In this document: in pieces, positions 51,629 to 61,248 of the stretch
Layout of the letters: every line of letters begins with the position of its first letter
How positions within the stretch are numbered: the stretch's first letter is position 1
Assembly: GCA_004028795.1 (NCBI GenBank)
Contig: SAIW01000006.1
Coordinates: forward strand, 549,541 to 613,540
DNA length: 64,000 bases
Source: Chitinophagaceae bacterium
Lineage (GTDB): Bacteria > Bacteroidota > Bacteroidia > Chitinophagales > Chitinophagaceae
Reading direction: 5' to 3'
Notes under the pieces: generated by a model
What the model was told of the DNA's origin: nothing
Database searches by the model: none
What the model saw: the letters and a program-made list of their open reading frames with translations, nothing else
Program-made: the position numbers and the translations under genes

Positions 51629-52308
51629 CAGCAGTTCTTACCTTTTAAAAAGCGTGAACGTAAAATAATACCGGGAATTAACCAATTGAATATGCCGGCT
51701 AATGCCATTAACAACATATCCCACATAGTGGTTGTATAGCATGAGGTTATAAATAATGCCAGGCAAAGTAATCCGCCAAATAACATGGGTTTAAATCTTC
51801 TTGCAATACCTGTAATTAATGTTGGAATAGAAAAAAGAAGAAGATATAATGATGATTGCCCGAAGATGAAAGGCTTCCAGTTCTGTATTGCTCCGGTTTG
51901 CAGGTTTTTAATAAGTAATTGACTTTTATCGTAATCAGCAATGAAATGTTCACTTACAGAAGGAACAACATTTATGTAAAACATTAAGGCAAATATGCTG
52001 ATGCCATACACCAGCCAGGTAGCATCCATAAATTTTTCATCGTGGCTTACAACTTTTTTATTTCTGTTTTCTTTTATAGAAATAAATATCTGCGGAATAA
52101 TAGCCGCTAACACAATTAACCAAATATCAAAACCTATGTAATAACGAAAATAATTTTCTGTAAAAGAAATAAAACCTGCGATAGATACTACACTGCCCCA
52201 TAATATAGCACTGGTGCCATTTTCATGAAAACCGCCTTTGGCTTTCTGTATCATTTCTGTTATCAGCTTCAGGCTTTCCTGCTCTGATAATTCTTTTTCT
52301 TCTTCCAT
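51628..52308 (-). CDS. Multi-pass membrane protein, paralogue of the next gene upstream
   Basis: A 226-residue protein of unknown function with a cytoplasmic N-terminus SEQESLKLITEMIQKAKGGFHE and about six membrane helices. The N-terminal block (S-x-x-E-S-L-K/R-x-I-x-x-M-I-x-K-x-K) is shared with the 193-residue protein encoded just upstream, so the two probably arose by duplication. Translation is coupled: two bases separate it from the upstream gene and it overlaps the regulator gene by one base. A complex of both with the winged-helix regulator as a membrane-linked switch is conceivable but not proven. Confidence 0.75.
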   Translation of the reverse strand: MEEEKELSEQESLKLITEMIQKAKGGFHENGTSAILWGSVVSIAGFISFTENYFRYYIGFDIWLIVLAAIIPQIFISIKENRNKKVVSHDEKFMDATWLVYGISIFALMFYINVVPSVSEHFIADYDKSQLLIKNLQTGAIQNWKPFIFGQSSLYLLLFSIPTLITGIARRFKPMLFGGLLCLALFITSCYTTTMWDMLLMALAGIFNWLIPGIILRSRFLKGKNC

Positions 52309-52310
52309 AA

Positions 52311-52892
52311 TTAATTGTTTTGATTTCTGAAACGAAACTTCAGCATATAGCCCGGTACAATATAACTTACAAGCAATGCTAATGAAGTAAGTAACAATTG
52401 TAATTCGTAATTAACTGTTGAAGCAATTAATGCAATAATCCACGCAGCAATGCCACCAAATACAAATGGTTTAAACTTTAATAAACATCCTGAAACAAAT
52501 GTGCCAACACCATATAACATAATAAATAAACAAAAGCAATTATCCCATTTATTAAAAGCACATATCCAACCTAAAACCAAAAAAGTAATGCCTAAACCAA
52601 TCCATAAAAACTTCATGCTTTCATCCATGTAAGTAGTTACTTTTTGTTTATCTTTTTTTATAATTGAATGAATAACAAAGTAGATAACTCCCACCCAAAT
52701 TAAACTCCACGCATAATAATGTTTCGGGTATTTAACCCACACCATTAAAACATATTGTATAATGCAAATAATTAAAGTTAGCCAGCCCCAAAACAAAAAA
52801 TAGAAAGCATCGTTGGCTGCGTTGTTTTTTGTTTTATTAATCATTGATTGAATAACACGCAGACTTTCTTCGGGTGAAAATTCATTTTCCAT
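52311..52892 (-). CDS. Multi-pass membrane protein, paralogue of the next gene downstream
   Basis: A 193-residue protein with N-terminal SPEESLRVIQSMINKTKNNAAND followed by about five to six membrane helices and a short basic C-terminus (KFRFRNQNN). It shares the N-terminal signature and helix arrangement with the 226-residue protein two bases downstream. No named domain was recognised. It lies 35 bases after the secreted protein gene in the six-gene cluster. Confidence 0.75.
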   Translation of the reverse strand: MENEFSPEESLRVIQSMINKTKNNAANDAFYFLFWGWLTLIICIIQYVLMVWVKYPKHYYAWSLIWVGVIYFVIHSIIKKDKQKVTTYMDESMKFLWIGLGITFLVLGWICAFNKWDNCFCLFIMLYGVGTFVSGCLLKFKPFVFGGIAAWIIALIASTVNYELQLLLTSLALLVSYIVPGYMLKFRFRNQNN

Positions 52893-52927
52893 TATAGTAG
52901 TTTTAATGGTGCTGAGATTGATAAGAA

Positions 52928-53566
52928 TTATTTACAGTCTTTAATAATACCTTCTACCATTTCTTTACCCCAATTAGGGTTTAAGGGAGAAGCAGGTTTA
53001 AAACTGCCGAATAAATCCAATGCTTTTTGTGCCAATGGTTTTGCAGGTGTACATCCACCGCCAAACTGTTCGGGTGTATTTTTTAAACCGATTGCCTGTA
53101 ATGCGTAGGGGCGTGGATTAGTTGGGTCTGCTTTCTTTGCTGTTTCCAAGGCTTCTGTCATAGGACCCATATATTGCATGTAACGCGATTGAGGGTCTAC
53201 TAATAGTTTGGCTGTTATAATAATATATTTTACACAAAATATTTCACTGTTATTGGGAGATAATGCTGCTGCTTTATCTAATAAAGCCTGAGCATCGTCT
53301 GCTACTTTATCAGCATCTCCACCCATACCTTGTTGAGCCATTCTGCCTTTTACCAATGCTGCATAATAGTAAGGCAACCATTGTGTTTTTTCAGCATCTG
53401 CAATACGCTCAAACTTTGCTTCAGCCGCTGCAAATTCTTCGGCTGTTTTGGCTGCACCGAATTCTTGTAGTGTTGAAGCCATTGCACCAACATATCTATC
53501 TGATTGTGCAAATACAGAGAAACTGAAATTTGTTGCAACAATTAAAAGAAAAATTATTTTTTTCAT
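52928..53566 (-). CDS. Secreted helical-repeat protein, unknown function
   Basis: The 212-residue protein has a signal peptide (MKKIIFLLIVATNFSFSVFAQ, cut near residue 21). The mature part is helical with alternating short helices rich in alanine (for example TAEEFAAAEAKFERIAD and ADDAQALLDKAAALSPNNSE), like TPR repeats, and includes GGGCTPAKPLAQKALDLFGSF. I do not know the family. It is probably periplasmic, cotranscribed with the 2TM protein and the two membrane protein genes. Confidence 0.7.
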   Translation of the reverse strand: MKKIIFLLIVATNFSFSVFAQSDRYVGAMASTLQEFGAAKTAEEFAAAEAKFERIADAEKTQWLPYYYAALVKGRMAQQGMGGDADKVADDAQALLDKAAALSPNNSEIFCVKYIIITAKLLVDPQSRYMQYMGPMTEALETAKKADPTNPRPYALQAIGLKNTPEQFGGGCTPAKPLAQKALDLFGSFKPASPLNPNWGKEMVEGIIKDCK

Positions 53567-53591
53567 AATGTTAAGTTTACCGGTGATTTAA

Positions 53592-53864
53592 TTATTGATT
53601 TTGGTTTTGTTTTAATTTTTGATATTCACTTTCGGCTGAAAAGAAAGTATTACCTGAATATGCTTCTAAGAATTGGATTAACAAGCCAATGCCCCAACCA
53701 AGCATACACCATTTAGGCCAGAAATATTCAGTGTCTGTAAAATACCAAACACCTACCAGGAAGGAGTTGACTAAAATATAGCTGATAAATGTCCATTTAA
53801 AAGCTGCTCTTTTTTTAGCTAATCTCCAAAGCTCTTTATCTTTTTCGGTTTCTAAGTTTTGCAT
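53592..53864 (-). CDS. 2TM domain protein
   Basis: The 90-residue protein has two membrane helices (FISYILVNSFLVGVWYF, about 27-43, and MLGWGIGLLIQFLEAY, about 53-68) preceded by DKELWRLAKKRAAFKW, the pattern of the 2TM domain family found next to LytTR or other regulators in Bacteroidota. The ATG at 53864 is preferred to 53918, which would add an unrelated leader. Function unknown; it is 65 bases downstream of the TonB receptor gene. Confidence 0.8.
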   Translation of the reverse strand: MQNLETEKDKELWRLAKKRAAFKWTFISYILVNSFLVGVWYFTDTEYFWPKWCMLGWGIGLLIQFLEAYSGNTFFSAESEYQKLKQNQNQ

Positions 53865-53929
53865 ATTTATTTTTTTATGGGTTGCTGAATATTGTTTTGA
53901 AAGTTGAAGTATTTTCAATCTTACTGCTT

Positions 53930-56173
53930 TTACAAGTTATTATTAATCGCATCCTGCGTTCTGTCAACTCCCCAGCTTAGAAACACACCTATAAAAAAGA
54001 ATTGTGGTGCAGGCGGAGTTACAGGTTGCTTTACTTTTCCGTTGTAAGAATAGCTGTATCCATAAATTAATTTATTATTAAATACGTTTGTTACACTTGC
54101 CACTAATACCCAGAATGTTTTTGCATTAGGTTTGCCTACGCTTGGTACATAGTTCATACTGAAACCCAAGGTACTGAAGGGTTTGGTTGTTCCCTCATCG
54201 GCAATAACATATTTGCTGCTGCTTTGGTTAAACATAATATCGTAGTAGGGCCTGCCGGTTGCATAAGAGTATGTAAAGTTGAACCCGGTTTTAATAGGTA
54301 GTACAAATTTTTTAGTAACCAAACTGAAAGTATGCCCCGTAGCAAATGATGGTTGCAATTGTTGCGGGTAATTTAAATAATCTCTTTTGGTATCTAAGTA
54401 GGAATAGCTTACCCAATAATCAAAACCTTTAATAGTTTTTTTATCTCTCCAGAACAATTCAACACCTTGTGCATAGCCATCTCCGTTATTGTTATAGGTT
54501 GGAAAAGTTTTTACTAAATCATCATATTTTTTATAAAATGCTTCTACACGAAAAGTGTAATCTTTATTCATTTTCTGATAGTTGATGATATAGTGTGTAG
54601 CTTTTGTATAATTCAAATTGCTGTTGTAAAACAGTTGCAGGTTCTCAGGCTTTTGATAAAAAATACCGTATGCTAAACTCATTTGGGCATCTTTTCCTGT
54701 TTTATATGCTAATGAAATTCTTGGAGCAATATTGGTTTTATTCAGTAAAGATGAATGCTCTAATCTGCCGCCTATTTTAGCAGCAATATCGTTGGTAATG
54801 TATAAATCTGCTTCTGCAAAGGCAGCATTAAAATGATCTTGTAAAATGTAAGTGTAGTTTGTTCCTGCAGCATTGCCGTAAATATTTTTATTGTAAGCAT
54901 ACCAATATTCGCTGCCAAAACGCAATACACTAATGCCTGTAATTTTCTTTTCGAATACAGCTTTTATCTGAGATAAATCCTGTCTGCTGTTTAAAGTAAA
55001 GTTGGTACTGTCAATATAATACAAGCCTGTAGTTACATATTGATTGTTCTGATTTTGAATCTGATTACTAATATCATCATGATTGGTACTGAAACTTAAG
55101 CCTATATTCATTTTCCAGCCATTGCCTAAATTTTCTCTCCAACTTACATTATTATACCAGTTAGTATTTTTTAAACCGAAAGCATTTTTTAAAGTTGAAC
55201 TGTCTATGTTAGGTCTGCGTAAACCCAAATCGTTATGGGCAAATGTGGTATAATATTTTATCATACCTCCTTTTTTTGTTTTAGAACGAAAGTTAAAATC
55301 GGCTGTATAAAATTGCGGCACTTTAAAATAGTCTGGCGTTTGTTTTACTACCTGAAAATATGGATATACATTGGTATAGCCGTAATTAAACCCATAAGAT
55401 GATTTTTTGTTTTTTGCAATATTCTGTAAACCTGCTCCTACGAAAACTGTTGATAACGATACAGTTGCCTGAGATTGATCGGGCAAATCGATTGATTCTA
55501 AAATTAATGCTGCAGACAAAGCTTCGCCATATAAAGCTGAATAACCACCGGTTGTAAAAACTGTTCCTTTAAACAAATTAGGAGCAAATCTGCCCCGTTG
55601 TGCCAAATCGGGAACGCTTGTGTAATATGGATTATTTACCAATGTTCCATCAATAAATTGTTTGGTTTCATAACCTGCACCACCACGCACAAATAAACCT
55701 TCCTGCTCACCAACCTGTTGAGCACCCGGTAATGTTTTTACTGTTGCAGTAATATCGGCATTGGCACCGCCCGTTGTATAAACATCCAAGGCACTTAAAA
55801 CAGTTACTGCTTTTTTTCTGTCACTTGCTTCAAAAGTTCCTGCTGTTACGGTTACTGCTTTCAGTTCGTTTACTTCTTCCTTCAATAAAAAATCTAAATT
55901 AATCGGGTCTTTAGCAATAGTTATTTTTTGTTCGACAGTTTTATAACCTACACTTTTTATTTCGAGAATAAAATCGCCTTTTTCAAATGTTTTGAAAGAA
56001 AAGAATCCTGTGCTGTCGCTTATAGCACCATCATAGGTTGTTTTTAAAGTAATAGTTGAACCGGCTAAAATATGATTACGGTTGTCTTTTACAGTACCGC
56101 TGATTTTTATTTGTGAAAAACAAAAGACAGAAATAAGCAATAAAAAAATAGAAGTAAGAGCCGCCTTTTTCAT
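53930..56173 (-). CDS. TonB-dependent receptor with carboxypeptidase-like N-terminal domain
   Basis: The 747-residue outer membrane protein has a signal peptide (to about residue 20), a carboxypeptidase-regulatory-like domain (about 22-105, KISGTVKDNRNHILAGSTI), a plug domain (about 110-215, with GLFVRGGAGYETKQFIDGTLV) and a 22-strand-type barrel to the C-terminus. No SusD partner is adjacent, which argues against a polysaccharide uptake locus; metal chelates or peptides are possible. The ATG at 56173 is chosen because the signal peptide starts there. It heads the six-gene cluster with a promoter before it. Confidence 0.9.
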   Translation of the reverse strand: MKKAALTSIFLLLISVFCFSQIKISGTVKDNRNHILAGSTITLKTTYDGAISDSTGFFSFKTFEKGDFILEIKSVGYKTVEQKITIAKDPINLDFLLKEEVNELKAVTVTAGTFEASDRKKAVTVLSALDVYTTGGANADITATVKTLPGAQQVGEQEGLFVRGGAGYETKQFIDGTLVNNPYYTSVPDLAQRGRFAPNLFKGTVFTTGGYSALYGEALSAALILESIDLPDQSQATVSLSTVFVGAGLQNIAKNKKSSYGFNYGYTNVYPYFQVVKQTPDYFKVPQFYTADFNFRSKTKKGGMIKYYTTFAHNDLGLRRPNIDSSTLKNAFGLKNTNWYNNVSWRENLGNGWKMNIGLSFSTNHDDISNQIQNQNNQYVTTGLYYIDSTNFTLNSRQDLSQIKAVFEKKITGISVLRFGSEYWYAYNKNIYGNAAGTNYTYILQDHFNAAFAEADLYITNDIAAKIGGRLEHSSLLNKTNIAPRISLAYKTGKDAQMSLAYGIFYQKPENLQLFYNSNLNYTKATHYIINYQKMNKDYTFRVEAFYKKYDDLVKTFPTYNNNGDGYAQGVELFWRDKKTIKGFDYWVSYSYLDTKRDYLNYPQQLQPSFATGHTFSLVTKKFVLPIKTGFNFTYSYATGRPYYDIMFNQSSSKYVIADEGTTKPFSTLGFSMNYVPSVGKPNAKTFWVLVASVTNVFNNKLIYGYSYSYNGKVKQPVTPPAPQFFFIGVFLSWGVDRTQDAINNNL

Positions 56174-56194
56174 AACAATTTTGTTTTGATAGAA

Positions 56195-56225
56195 CAAACA
56201 TAGAGTAGTTTATTTTATAAACCAA
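56195..56225 (-). promoter_or_regulatory. Promoter of the TonB receptor cluster
   Basis: On the minus strand TTG (56223-56225) is followed after 20 bases by TATGTTTG (56195-56202), which is TAnnTTTG with a spacer one base longer than the best value. The start codon is 21 bases beyond. No iron-box or other operator was recognised. Confidence 0.55.
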
Positions 56226-56249
56226 ATTATTTTTTAGATTTTATTTTAC

Positions 56250-56280
56250 AAAAAAAGCCCCGAAACAATTCGGGGCCTTT
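56250..56280 (-). terminator. Terminator after atpA
   Basis: On the minus strand GCCCCGAA-TTGT-TTCGGGGC is followed by TTTTTTTG, a strong rho-independent signal. It lies 27 bases after the atpA stop and ends the ATP synthase operon with no atpG after atpA. Confidence 0.9.
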
Positions 56281-56303
56281 ACCAATATTATTAAAATGAC
56301 ATC

Positions 56304-57881
56304 TTATTTGTATTGAGGCACTAAGCTTTTTGCTAAATCAACCATTTTAGCAAGACTTGCATCATTCAATAGACCTTTCTTAAATTCAGCTAATACATCA
56401 GGTAATTTATTTTGCATTTCAGTTAAGAAATGTTCCTCAAATGCTTTTACATTCTTAACAGCCACCTCTTTCAGTAAACCTTGTGTTCCCAAATAAATAA
56501 TGGCAACTTGTTTTTCTACAGAGAATGGTGTGTACTGTGCCTGCTTTAAGATTTCTACGTTACGGGCACCTTTATCAATTACATTCTTGGTTGCAGCATC
56601 CAAATCTCCACCAAACTTAGAAAAGGCTTCTAACTCACGATACAAAGCCTGATCTAATTTTAAGGTACCTGCTACTTTTTTCATTGATTTAATCTGTGCA
56701 TTACCACCCACACGGCTTACAGAAATACCCACGTTAATAGCAGGGCGAATACCCGCATTAAACAAGTTACCTTCTAAGAATATCTGTCCGTCTGTAATTG
56801 AAATTACGTTAGTAGGAATATAAGCAGATACATCACCGGCCTGTGTTTCAATAATCGGTAAGGCTGTTAAACTTCCACCACCTTTTACTAAGTGTTTAAT
56901 AGAAGGAGGTAAATCGTTCATGTTTTTAGCTACCTCATCATTCGCAATAACTTTTGCAGCTCTTTCTAATAAACGGCTATGCAAATAGAATACATCACCG
57001 GGGTATGCTTCACGGCCTGGAGGACGACGTAATAACAATGAAACCTCACGATAAGCAACCGCTTGCTTACTTAAATCATCATAAATAATTAAAGCAGGGC
57101 GTCCGGTATCACGGAAGAACTCACCAATAGCTGCACCGGCAAAAGGAGCATAGAATTGTTGAGGAGCAGGGTCTGAAGCACTGGCACACACAATAGTTGT
57201 GTAAGCCATGGCACCATTATCTTCCAATGTTTTCATAACACCTGCAACTGTAGAAGCTTTTTGACCAACCGCTACATAAATACAGTAAACAGGCTGACCT
57301 GCTTCGTAAAATTCTTTTTGATTGATGATAGTATCAATACAGATGGCGGTTTTACCAGTTTGACGGTCTCCGATAACCAACTCACGTTGCCCGCGACCCA
57401 CCGGAATCATTGCATCAATAGCTTTGATACCTGTTTGTAACGGTTCTTTAACCGGCTCACGATAAATAACACCCGGAGCTTTACGCTCTAAAGGCATTTC
57501 ATACAATTCACCGGCAATCGGGCCTTTACCATCAATCGGTTCACCTAAAGTATTAATAACACGGCCTACTAAACCTTCACCTACTTTAATAGAGGCAATC
57601 TGGCCGGTACGTTTAACTTTATTACCTTCTTTAATTTCAGCAGATTCTCCCATTAATACCACACCCACATTATCTTCTTCCAAGTTCAATGCAATTGCAC
57701 GAACACCGTTTTCAAACTCCACCAATTCACCACTGCGTACATTGTTTAAACCATATACACGGGCAATACCATCACCCACCTGTAATACGGTACCAACTTC
57801 TTCCAATTCAGCCGAAGTATTAAAGTTGCCTAACTGCTGCCTTAATATCGCTGAAATCTCATCGGGTTTTATTTCTGCCAT
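56304..57881 (-). CDS. atpA: ATP synthase F1 subunit alpha
   Basis: The 525-residue protein has the expected length. It carries the non-catalytic nucleotide site [11 protein letters not shown] (about 171-181), [18 protein letters not shown] before it, and the alpha signature [14 protein letters not shown] (about 382-395). It forms the F1 head with beta, whose gene is not in the window. It is the last gene of atpB-E-F-H-A; a 166-base gap separates it from atpH and a strong terminator follows. Confidence 0.98.
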   Translation of the reverse strand: MAEIKPDEISAILRQQLGNFNTSAELEEVGTVLQVGDGIARVYGLNNVRSGELVEFENGVRAIALNLEEDNVGVVLMGESAEIKEGNKVKRTGQIASIKVGEGLVGRVINTLGEPIDGKGPIAGELYEMPLERKAPGVIYREPVKEPLQTGIKAIDAMIPVGRGQRELVIGDRQTGKTAICIDTIINQKEFYEAGQPVYCIYVAVGQKASTVAGVMKTLEDNGAMAYTTIVCASASDPAPQQFYAPFAGAAIGEFFRDTGRPALIIYDDLSKQAVAYREVSLLLRRPPGREAYPGDVFYLHSRLLERAAKVIANDEVAKNMNDLPPSIKHLVKGGGSLTALPIIETQAGDVSAYIPTNVISITDGQIFLEGNLFNAGIRPAINVGISVSRVGGNAQIKSMKKVAGTLKLDQALYRELEAFSKFGGDLDAATKNVIDKGARNVEILKQAQYTPFSVEKQVAIIYLGTQGLLKEVAVKNVKAFEEHFLTEMQNKLPDVLAEFKKGLLNDASLAKMVDLAKSLVPQYK

Positions 57882-58047
57882 ATAAATTCAATTAAGAATT
57901 AAAAATTATTATTTTTATGTAACCGTCTTTCGTATTTCAATTAAACACCTGTTGCGTCGCACACTTCAACTTTCTTTTCATTACTCAACAACACCAATCA
58001 TTATTTCCGTCACTCTTTTAATCCGCCACAACGCAAGGCTTAAACAA

Positions 58048-58611
58048 TTAATGCATTGTTTTTACATACACATTCTTACTGAACTGCTTTTTAATCTCTC
58101 TCAAATCTCTTGCTACGCTTGCATCAACCAAGTTGTTATTAAACTCCAATACAAATCCGCCAATTAAACTTTCATCGACCTTTGTTTCTAATTCAATTTT
58201 TCCCAAACCGGCTTCTTTAGCTACTTTATCAGCAATAGCATTTTTAATATCATCACTTACCGCAGTGGCAGTAGTTAATTTTACTTTGCTGATACCTTTT
58301 AAATCATTGTATTGGTCTATAAAAGCCTGAGCTATTTCTAATAAATCTCCTTCTCTTCCTTTAGTAATTAATAAAGCATTAAATGATGCAGTTAGTGCAG
58401 ATATATTTCCTTTCGTAACTTCTTCAATAATTTTTCCTTTCTTATCACCTTTTATAACCGGGCTGCTTAACAATAAAGCAAATTCTCTGCTAGCTTTACA
58501 AACAGCCTGTATGTATTGCATATCAGCAAATACCTGCTCAAGTTGATTTTTCTCAACTGCCAGATCAATCAAGCTTTTTGCGTATCTGTGTGCTAAACGT
58601 GGATTAGGCAT
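58048..58611 (-). CDS. atpH: ATP synthase F1 subunit delta
   Basis: The 187-residue OSCP/delta protein begins MPNPRLAHRYAKSLIDLAVEKNQ and ends with VDESLIGGFVLEFNNNLVDASVARDLREIKKQF, the conserved IGG segment of the family. It links F1 to the b subunits of Fo. It is preceded by an 87-base gap with heptamer repeats and a hairpin, and followed by a 166-base gap before atpA. Confidence 0.95.
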   Translation of the reverse strand: MPNPRLAHRYAKSLIDLAVEKNQLEQVFADMQYIQAVCKASREFALLLSSPVIKGDKKGKIIEEVTKGNISALTASFNALLITKGREGDLLEIAQAFIDQYNDLKGISKVKLTTATAVSDDIKNAIADKVAKEAGLGKIELETKVDESLIGGFVLEFNNNLVDASVARDLREIKKQFSKNVYVKTMH

Positions 58612-58620
58612 CTTTCCTTA

Positions 58621-58692
58621 GTTTAAGGTTTAAGGTTTAAGGTTTGAAGTTCTAAAACTGTAAACACAACTTTAAACTTTCAAACATTAAAC
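58621..58692. repeat. Heptamer repeats and hairpin between atpF and atpH
   Basis: Units GTTTAAG, GTTTAAG, GTTTAAG, GTTTGAA (58621-58648) are followed by a complementary T/A-rich stretch with CTTTAAACTTTCAAAC and two ACATTAA units. The two halves can pair loosely across the whole 87-base gap. Its place within an operon suggests an effect on mRNA stability or on subunit ratio, which is inference. Confidence 0.65.
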
Positions 58693-58698
58693 ATTAAA

Positions 58699-59193
58699 CT
58701 AATTTAACTTCACTCCTTCTGCTAATTCTTTAATTAATTTTTCCTGTTCTGTTTTATTGCTTAATTCTTTCTTCAAAATTTTCTCACTCACTTCAACAAC
58801 CAATGCACCAACCTGATTCTTCACTTCTGTTAATACCGCATTTTTTTGTTGTTGAATGGTTTGTTGGGCATCAGCTACAATACGGTCGTACTCTGCTTTT
58901 GCTTTATCTTTTGCTTCTGTAATCATTTTATCAGCAGCTTCTTTAGCTTCTTTAATCATAGTAGCTCTTTCTTCACGTGCTTTTTGCATTAAAGCTTCGT
59001 TCTCATTTTTTAACTGAGCCATTTCAGCTTTTACTTTTTCAGCAGTTGCAATAGAATCTGCAATACCTTCTTCTCTTTCTTTTAAAGTAGCTAAAATAGG
59101 CTTCCAGGCAAACTTCTTTAAAATTAAAAAAACAACAATAAAAGCAAGTAAGGTCCAAAACAACAAACCTAAACCGGGAGTTAACAATTGCAT
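58699..59193 (-). CDS. atpF: ATP synthase Fo subunit b
   Basis: The 164-residue protein has an N-terminal membrane helix (about 8-27, LLFWTLLAFIVVFLILKKFAW) and a long charged coiled coil (for example AEKVKAEMAQLKNENEALMQKAREE), forming the peripheral stalk. It lies 77 bases after atpE. Length and layout are normal for subunit b. Confidence 0.96.
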   Translation of the reverse strand: MQLLTPGLGLLFWTLLAFIVVFLILKKFAWKPILATLKEREEGIADSIATAEKVKAEMAQLKNENEALMQKAREERATMIKEAKEAADKMITEAKDKAKAEYDRIVADAQQTIQQQKNAVLTEVKNQVGALVVEVSEKILKKELSNKTEQEKLIKELAEGVKLN

Positions 59194-59270
59194 ATGATAA
59201 AGTTTCTAAAGTTTTAAAAGAACTGCATCCATTGCCCTGTGCTTTGAATGCAGTTGTGTAAGTAATTCAA

Positions 59271-59549
<279 letters not shown>

Positions 59550-60665
59550 TTAGTGGTGTGCATGTGCTTCATCATGATGCTCACCTTCAAATGCCTGTCC
59601 GATAAACACAGCAGTAAGGTTTGTAAAAATGAAAGCTTGTATAAATGCAACCAGTATTTCAATTAAATAAATAAAAATGGTAAATGCCATTGACACAGGA
59701 GCAAAACCGATACCTGCACCAACAGTTAATTTAGTGAAAATGAAAATCATCATTACCAAACAGGTAATAATCATGTGGCCCGCCACCATGTTAGCAAACA
59801 AACGCACAATTAATGCAAACGGCTTAGTGAAAACGCCTAATAGTTCTACAGGCAACATGATGAATAAACGAACCAGCATTGGTACACCGGGATACCAGAA
59901 AATATGAGCCCAGAAATGTTTGTTGGTACTTAATAATATTACAATGAGACTGATAACACCTAAAACAGCAGTAAACGCAATATTACCGGTTACATTAGCC
60001 GAACCGGGAATTAAACCGAATATGTTACAGATTAAAATAAAGAAGAAAACAGTTAATAAATAAGGCATGTACTTTTCGTACTTATGGCCCAAGTTGCTTT
60101 TACCAACTTCATCTCTTATAAAGGTGATAACAGGCTCAATGGCATTTTGAAATCCTGATGGAGCTTTTTTGGCACCTTGCTGTTTATATTTTTTTGCTAC
60201 ACCTAATAATAATACAACTAATAAGGTAAGAGCAATCAACATTTGCACCACGTTACGTGTCATTGAAAAGTCGTACACTTTAGCCTCTTCATTAACAGAA
60301 CCATCTGCATTTACCGCTTTAATTACACCTTCTTCTAATTTATATCCATCGTAAGTTGCATGACCATGTTCAAATCTGGAAGACATGAAAAAAGAAAACC
60401 CTTTTTCTTTTTCATAAACAATAACCGGAAGCGGAGCTGCAACAGCATGACCGTTATAATCGAAGAAATGGAAATCATGGTTATCCATAATATGCTCCAT
60501 AATTACCTTACCAGGCTCAAAATCACTTTCACTTTTTTCTTTGTGCTTTTCTGTTCCAGTGTGCTCATTTTCAGGGTTTTGATAAGCAAAAGCAATATTA
60601 GAAAAAGTTAGTAAAAAAAGGCTGAAAGCCGCTACCAGTAAAGATTTCACACTTCTTAAAGCCAT
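59550..60665 (-). CDS. atpB: ATP synthase Fo subunit a
   Basis: The 371-residue protein is longer than E. coli subunit a (271) because of an N-terminal signal peptide (to about FAYQ, residue 29) and a soluble periplasmic domain (about 30-140, histidine-rich near HDFHFFDYNGHA), as is usual in Bacteroidota. The membrane part holds the key arginine in MLVRLFIMLPVELLGVFTKPFALIVRLFANMVAGH (location about 252-286) and ends with a histidine-rich tail EGEHHDEAHAHH. The ATG at 60665 is chosen; 60689 lies upstream of the signal peptide. It is the first gene of the operon. Confidence 0.95.
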   Translation of the reverse strand: MALRSVKSLLVAAFSLFLLTFSNIAFAYQNPENEHTGTEKHKEKSESDFEPGKVIMEHIMDNHDFHFFDYNGHAVAAPLPVIVYEKEKGFSFFMSSRFEHGHATYDGYKLEEGVIKAVNADGSVNEEAKVYDFSMTRNVVQMLIALTLLVVLLLGVAKKYKQQGAKKAPSGFQNAIEPVITFIRDEVGKSNLGHKYEKYMPYLLTVFFFILICNIFGLIPGSANVTGNIAFTAVLGVISLIVILLSTNKHFWAHIFWYPGVPMLVRLFIMLPVELLGVFTKPFALIVRLFANMVAGHMIITCLVMMIFIFTKLTVGAGIGFAPVSMAFTIFIYLIEILVAFIQAFIFTNLTAVFIGQAFEGEHHDEAHAHH

Positions 60666-60686
60666 GTTTATTTCCGAATTTGGCTG

Positions 60687-60694
60687 CAAAGATA
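60687..60694 (-). promoter_or_regulatory. Probable atpB -7 promoter element
   Basis: On the minus strand this reads TATCTTTG (fits TAnnTTTG), 21 bases before the atpB ATG. The matching -33 position (60714-60716) falls within a heptamer repeat tract at 60711-60738 and reads CAA rather than TTG, so promoter strength is uncertain. Confidence 0.5.
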
Positions 60695-60710
60695 GGGGGA
60701 TGAAGATGAA

Positions 60711-60738
60711 AATTTGGAATTTGGAATTTGGAATTTGA
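60711..60738. repeat. Heptamer repeats upstream of atpB
   Basis: Three copies of AATTTGG and a fourth altered copy (AATTTGA) lie between the atpB promoter element and the nucleotidyltransferase remnant. They cover the -33 region of the ATP synthase operon promoter. Confidence 0.85.
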
Positions 60739-60754
60739 AGTTTTTTCTTATTTA

Positions 60755-61239
60755 CTATAAACCTTCTTCTTCTCTTAGCTTTTTTATTTTTTCTAAGTAA
60801 ATAACATCCAATTGGTCTTTCGGGCGGTTAACTGCTTTTTTATTGATAATTAAATGGTTGATGTGCAGGAAAGGAACTATAACACCATCAATATCTGCTT
60901 TGTTTGAAAATTGATAACATTCTTCGAATGAAAAGTTTTCTAAGCCTTTCATGTCAATCATAAAATCAAGCCTTGTACCATTGTTTAAATTAAAATGCGT
61001 CCAACCCGGAACAATCTCATATCAACCAGCATAAAATAATCTATTTCAGAATATTCTTTTAATGCCCGTCGTAAATTATTTCGATTTTCAAAATTATCAT
61101 CAATCCAGACATCTATATCATCAGTGGTTCTCTGATAACCATTTAAATTAGTGGCTACTCCGCCAACCATAATAAACTTTACTCGGTGCTTGTTTAATGA
61201 TTTCCAAAATGAAATAAATTCTTCATTATAAATATCCAT
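60755..61239 (-). pseudogene. Nucleotidyltransferase, frameshifted by one missing base
   Basis: Two frames together make one protein of about 161 residues. The first part (61239 to 60985) starts MDIYNEEFISFWKSLNKHRV and holds the nucleotidyltransferase site GGVATNLNGYQRTTDDIDVW, with G-G and D-x-D. It ends early with VGRILI. Shifting frame at 61013-61014, where adding one base makes RFVPGWTHFNLNNG, restores the end of the protein (IDMKGLENFSFEEC and onwards). The gene is therefore a minimal nucleotidyltransferase, as in DUF6036 or antitoxin-type families, broken by a one-base deletion or a sequencing error. It begins nine bases after the 67-residue gene. Confidence 0.8.
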
Positions 61240-61248
61240 TGCTAAATT

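Noticed and set aside
57952..58167. 71-residue plus-strand frame between atpA and atpH
   Set aside because: It runs into the atpH gene on the other strand and has no family features; the gap holds no clear gene.
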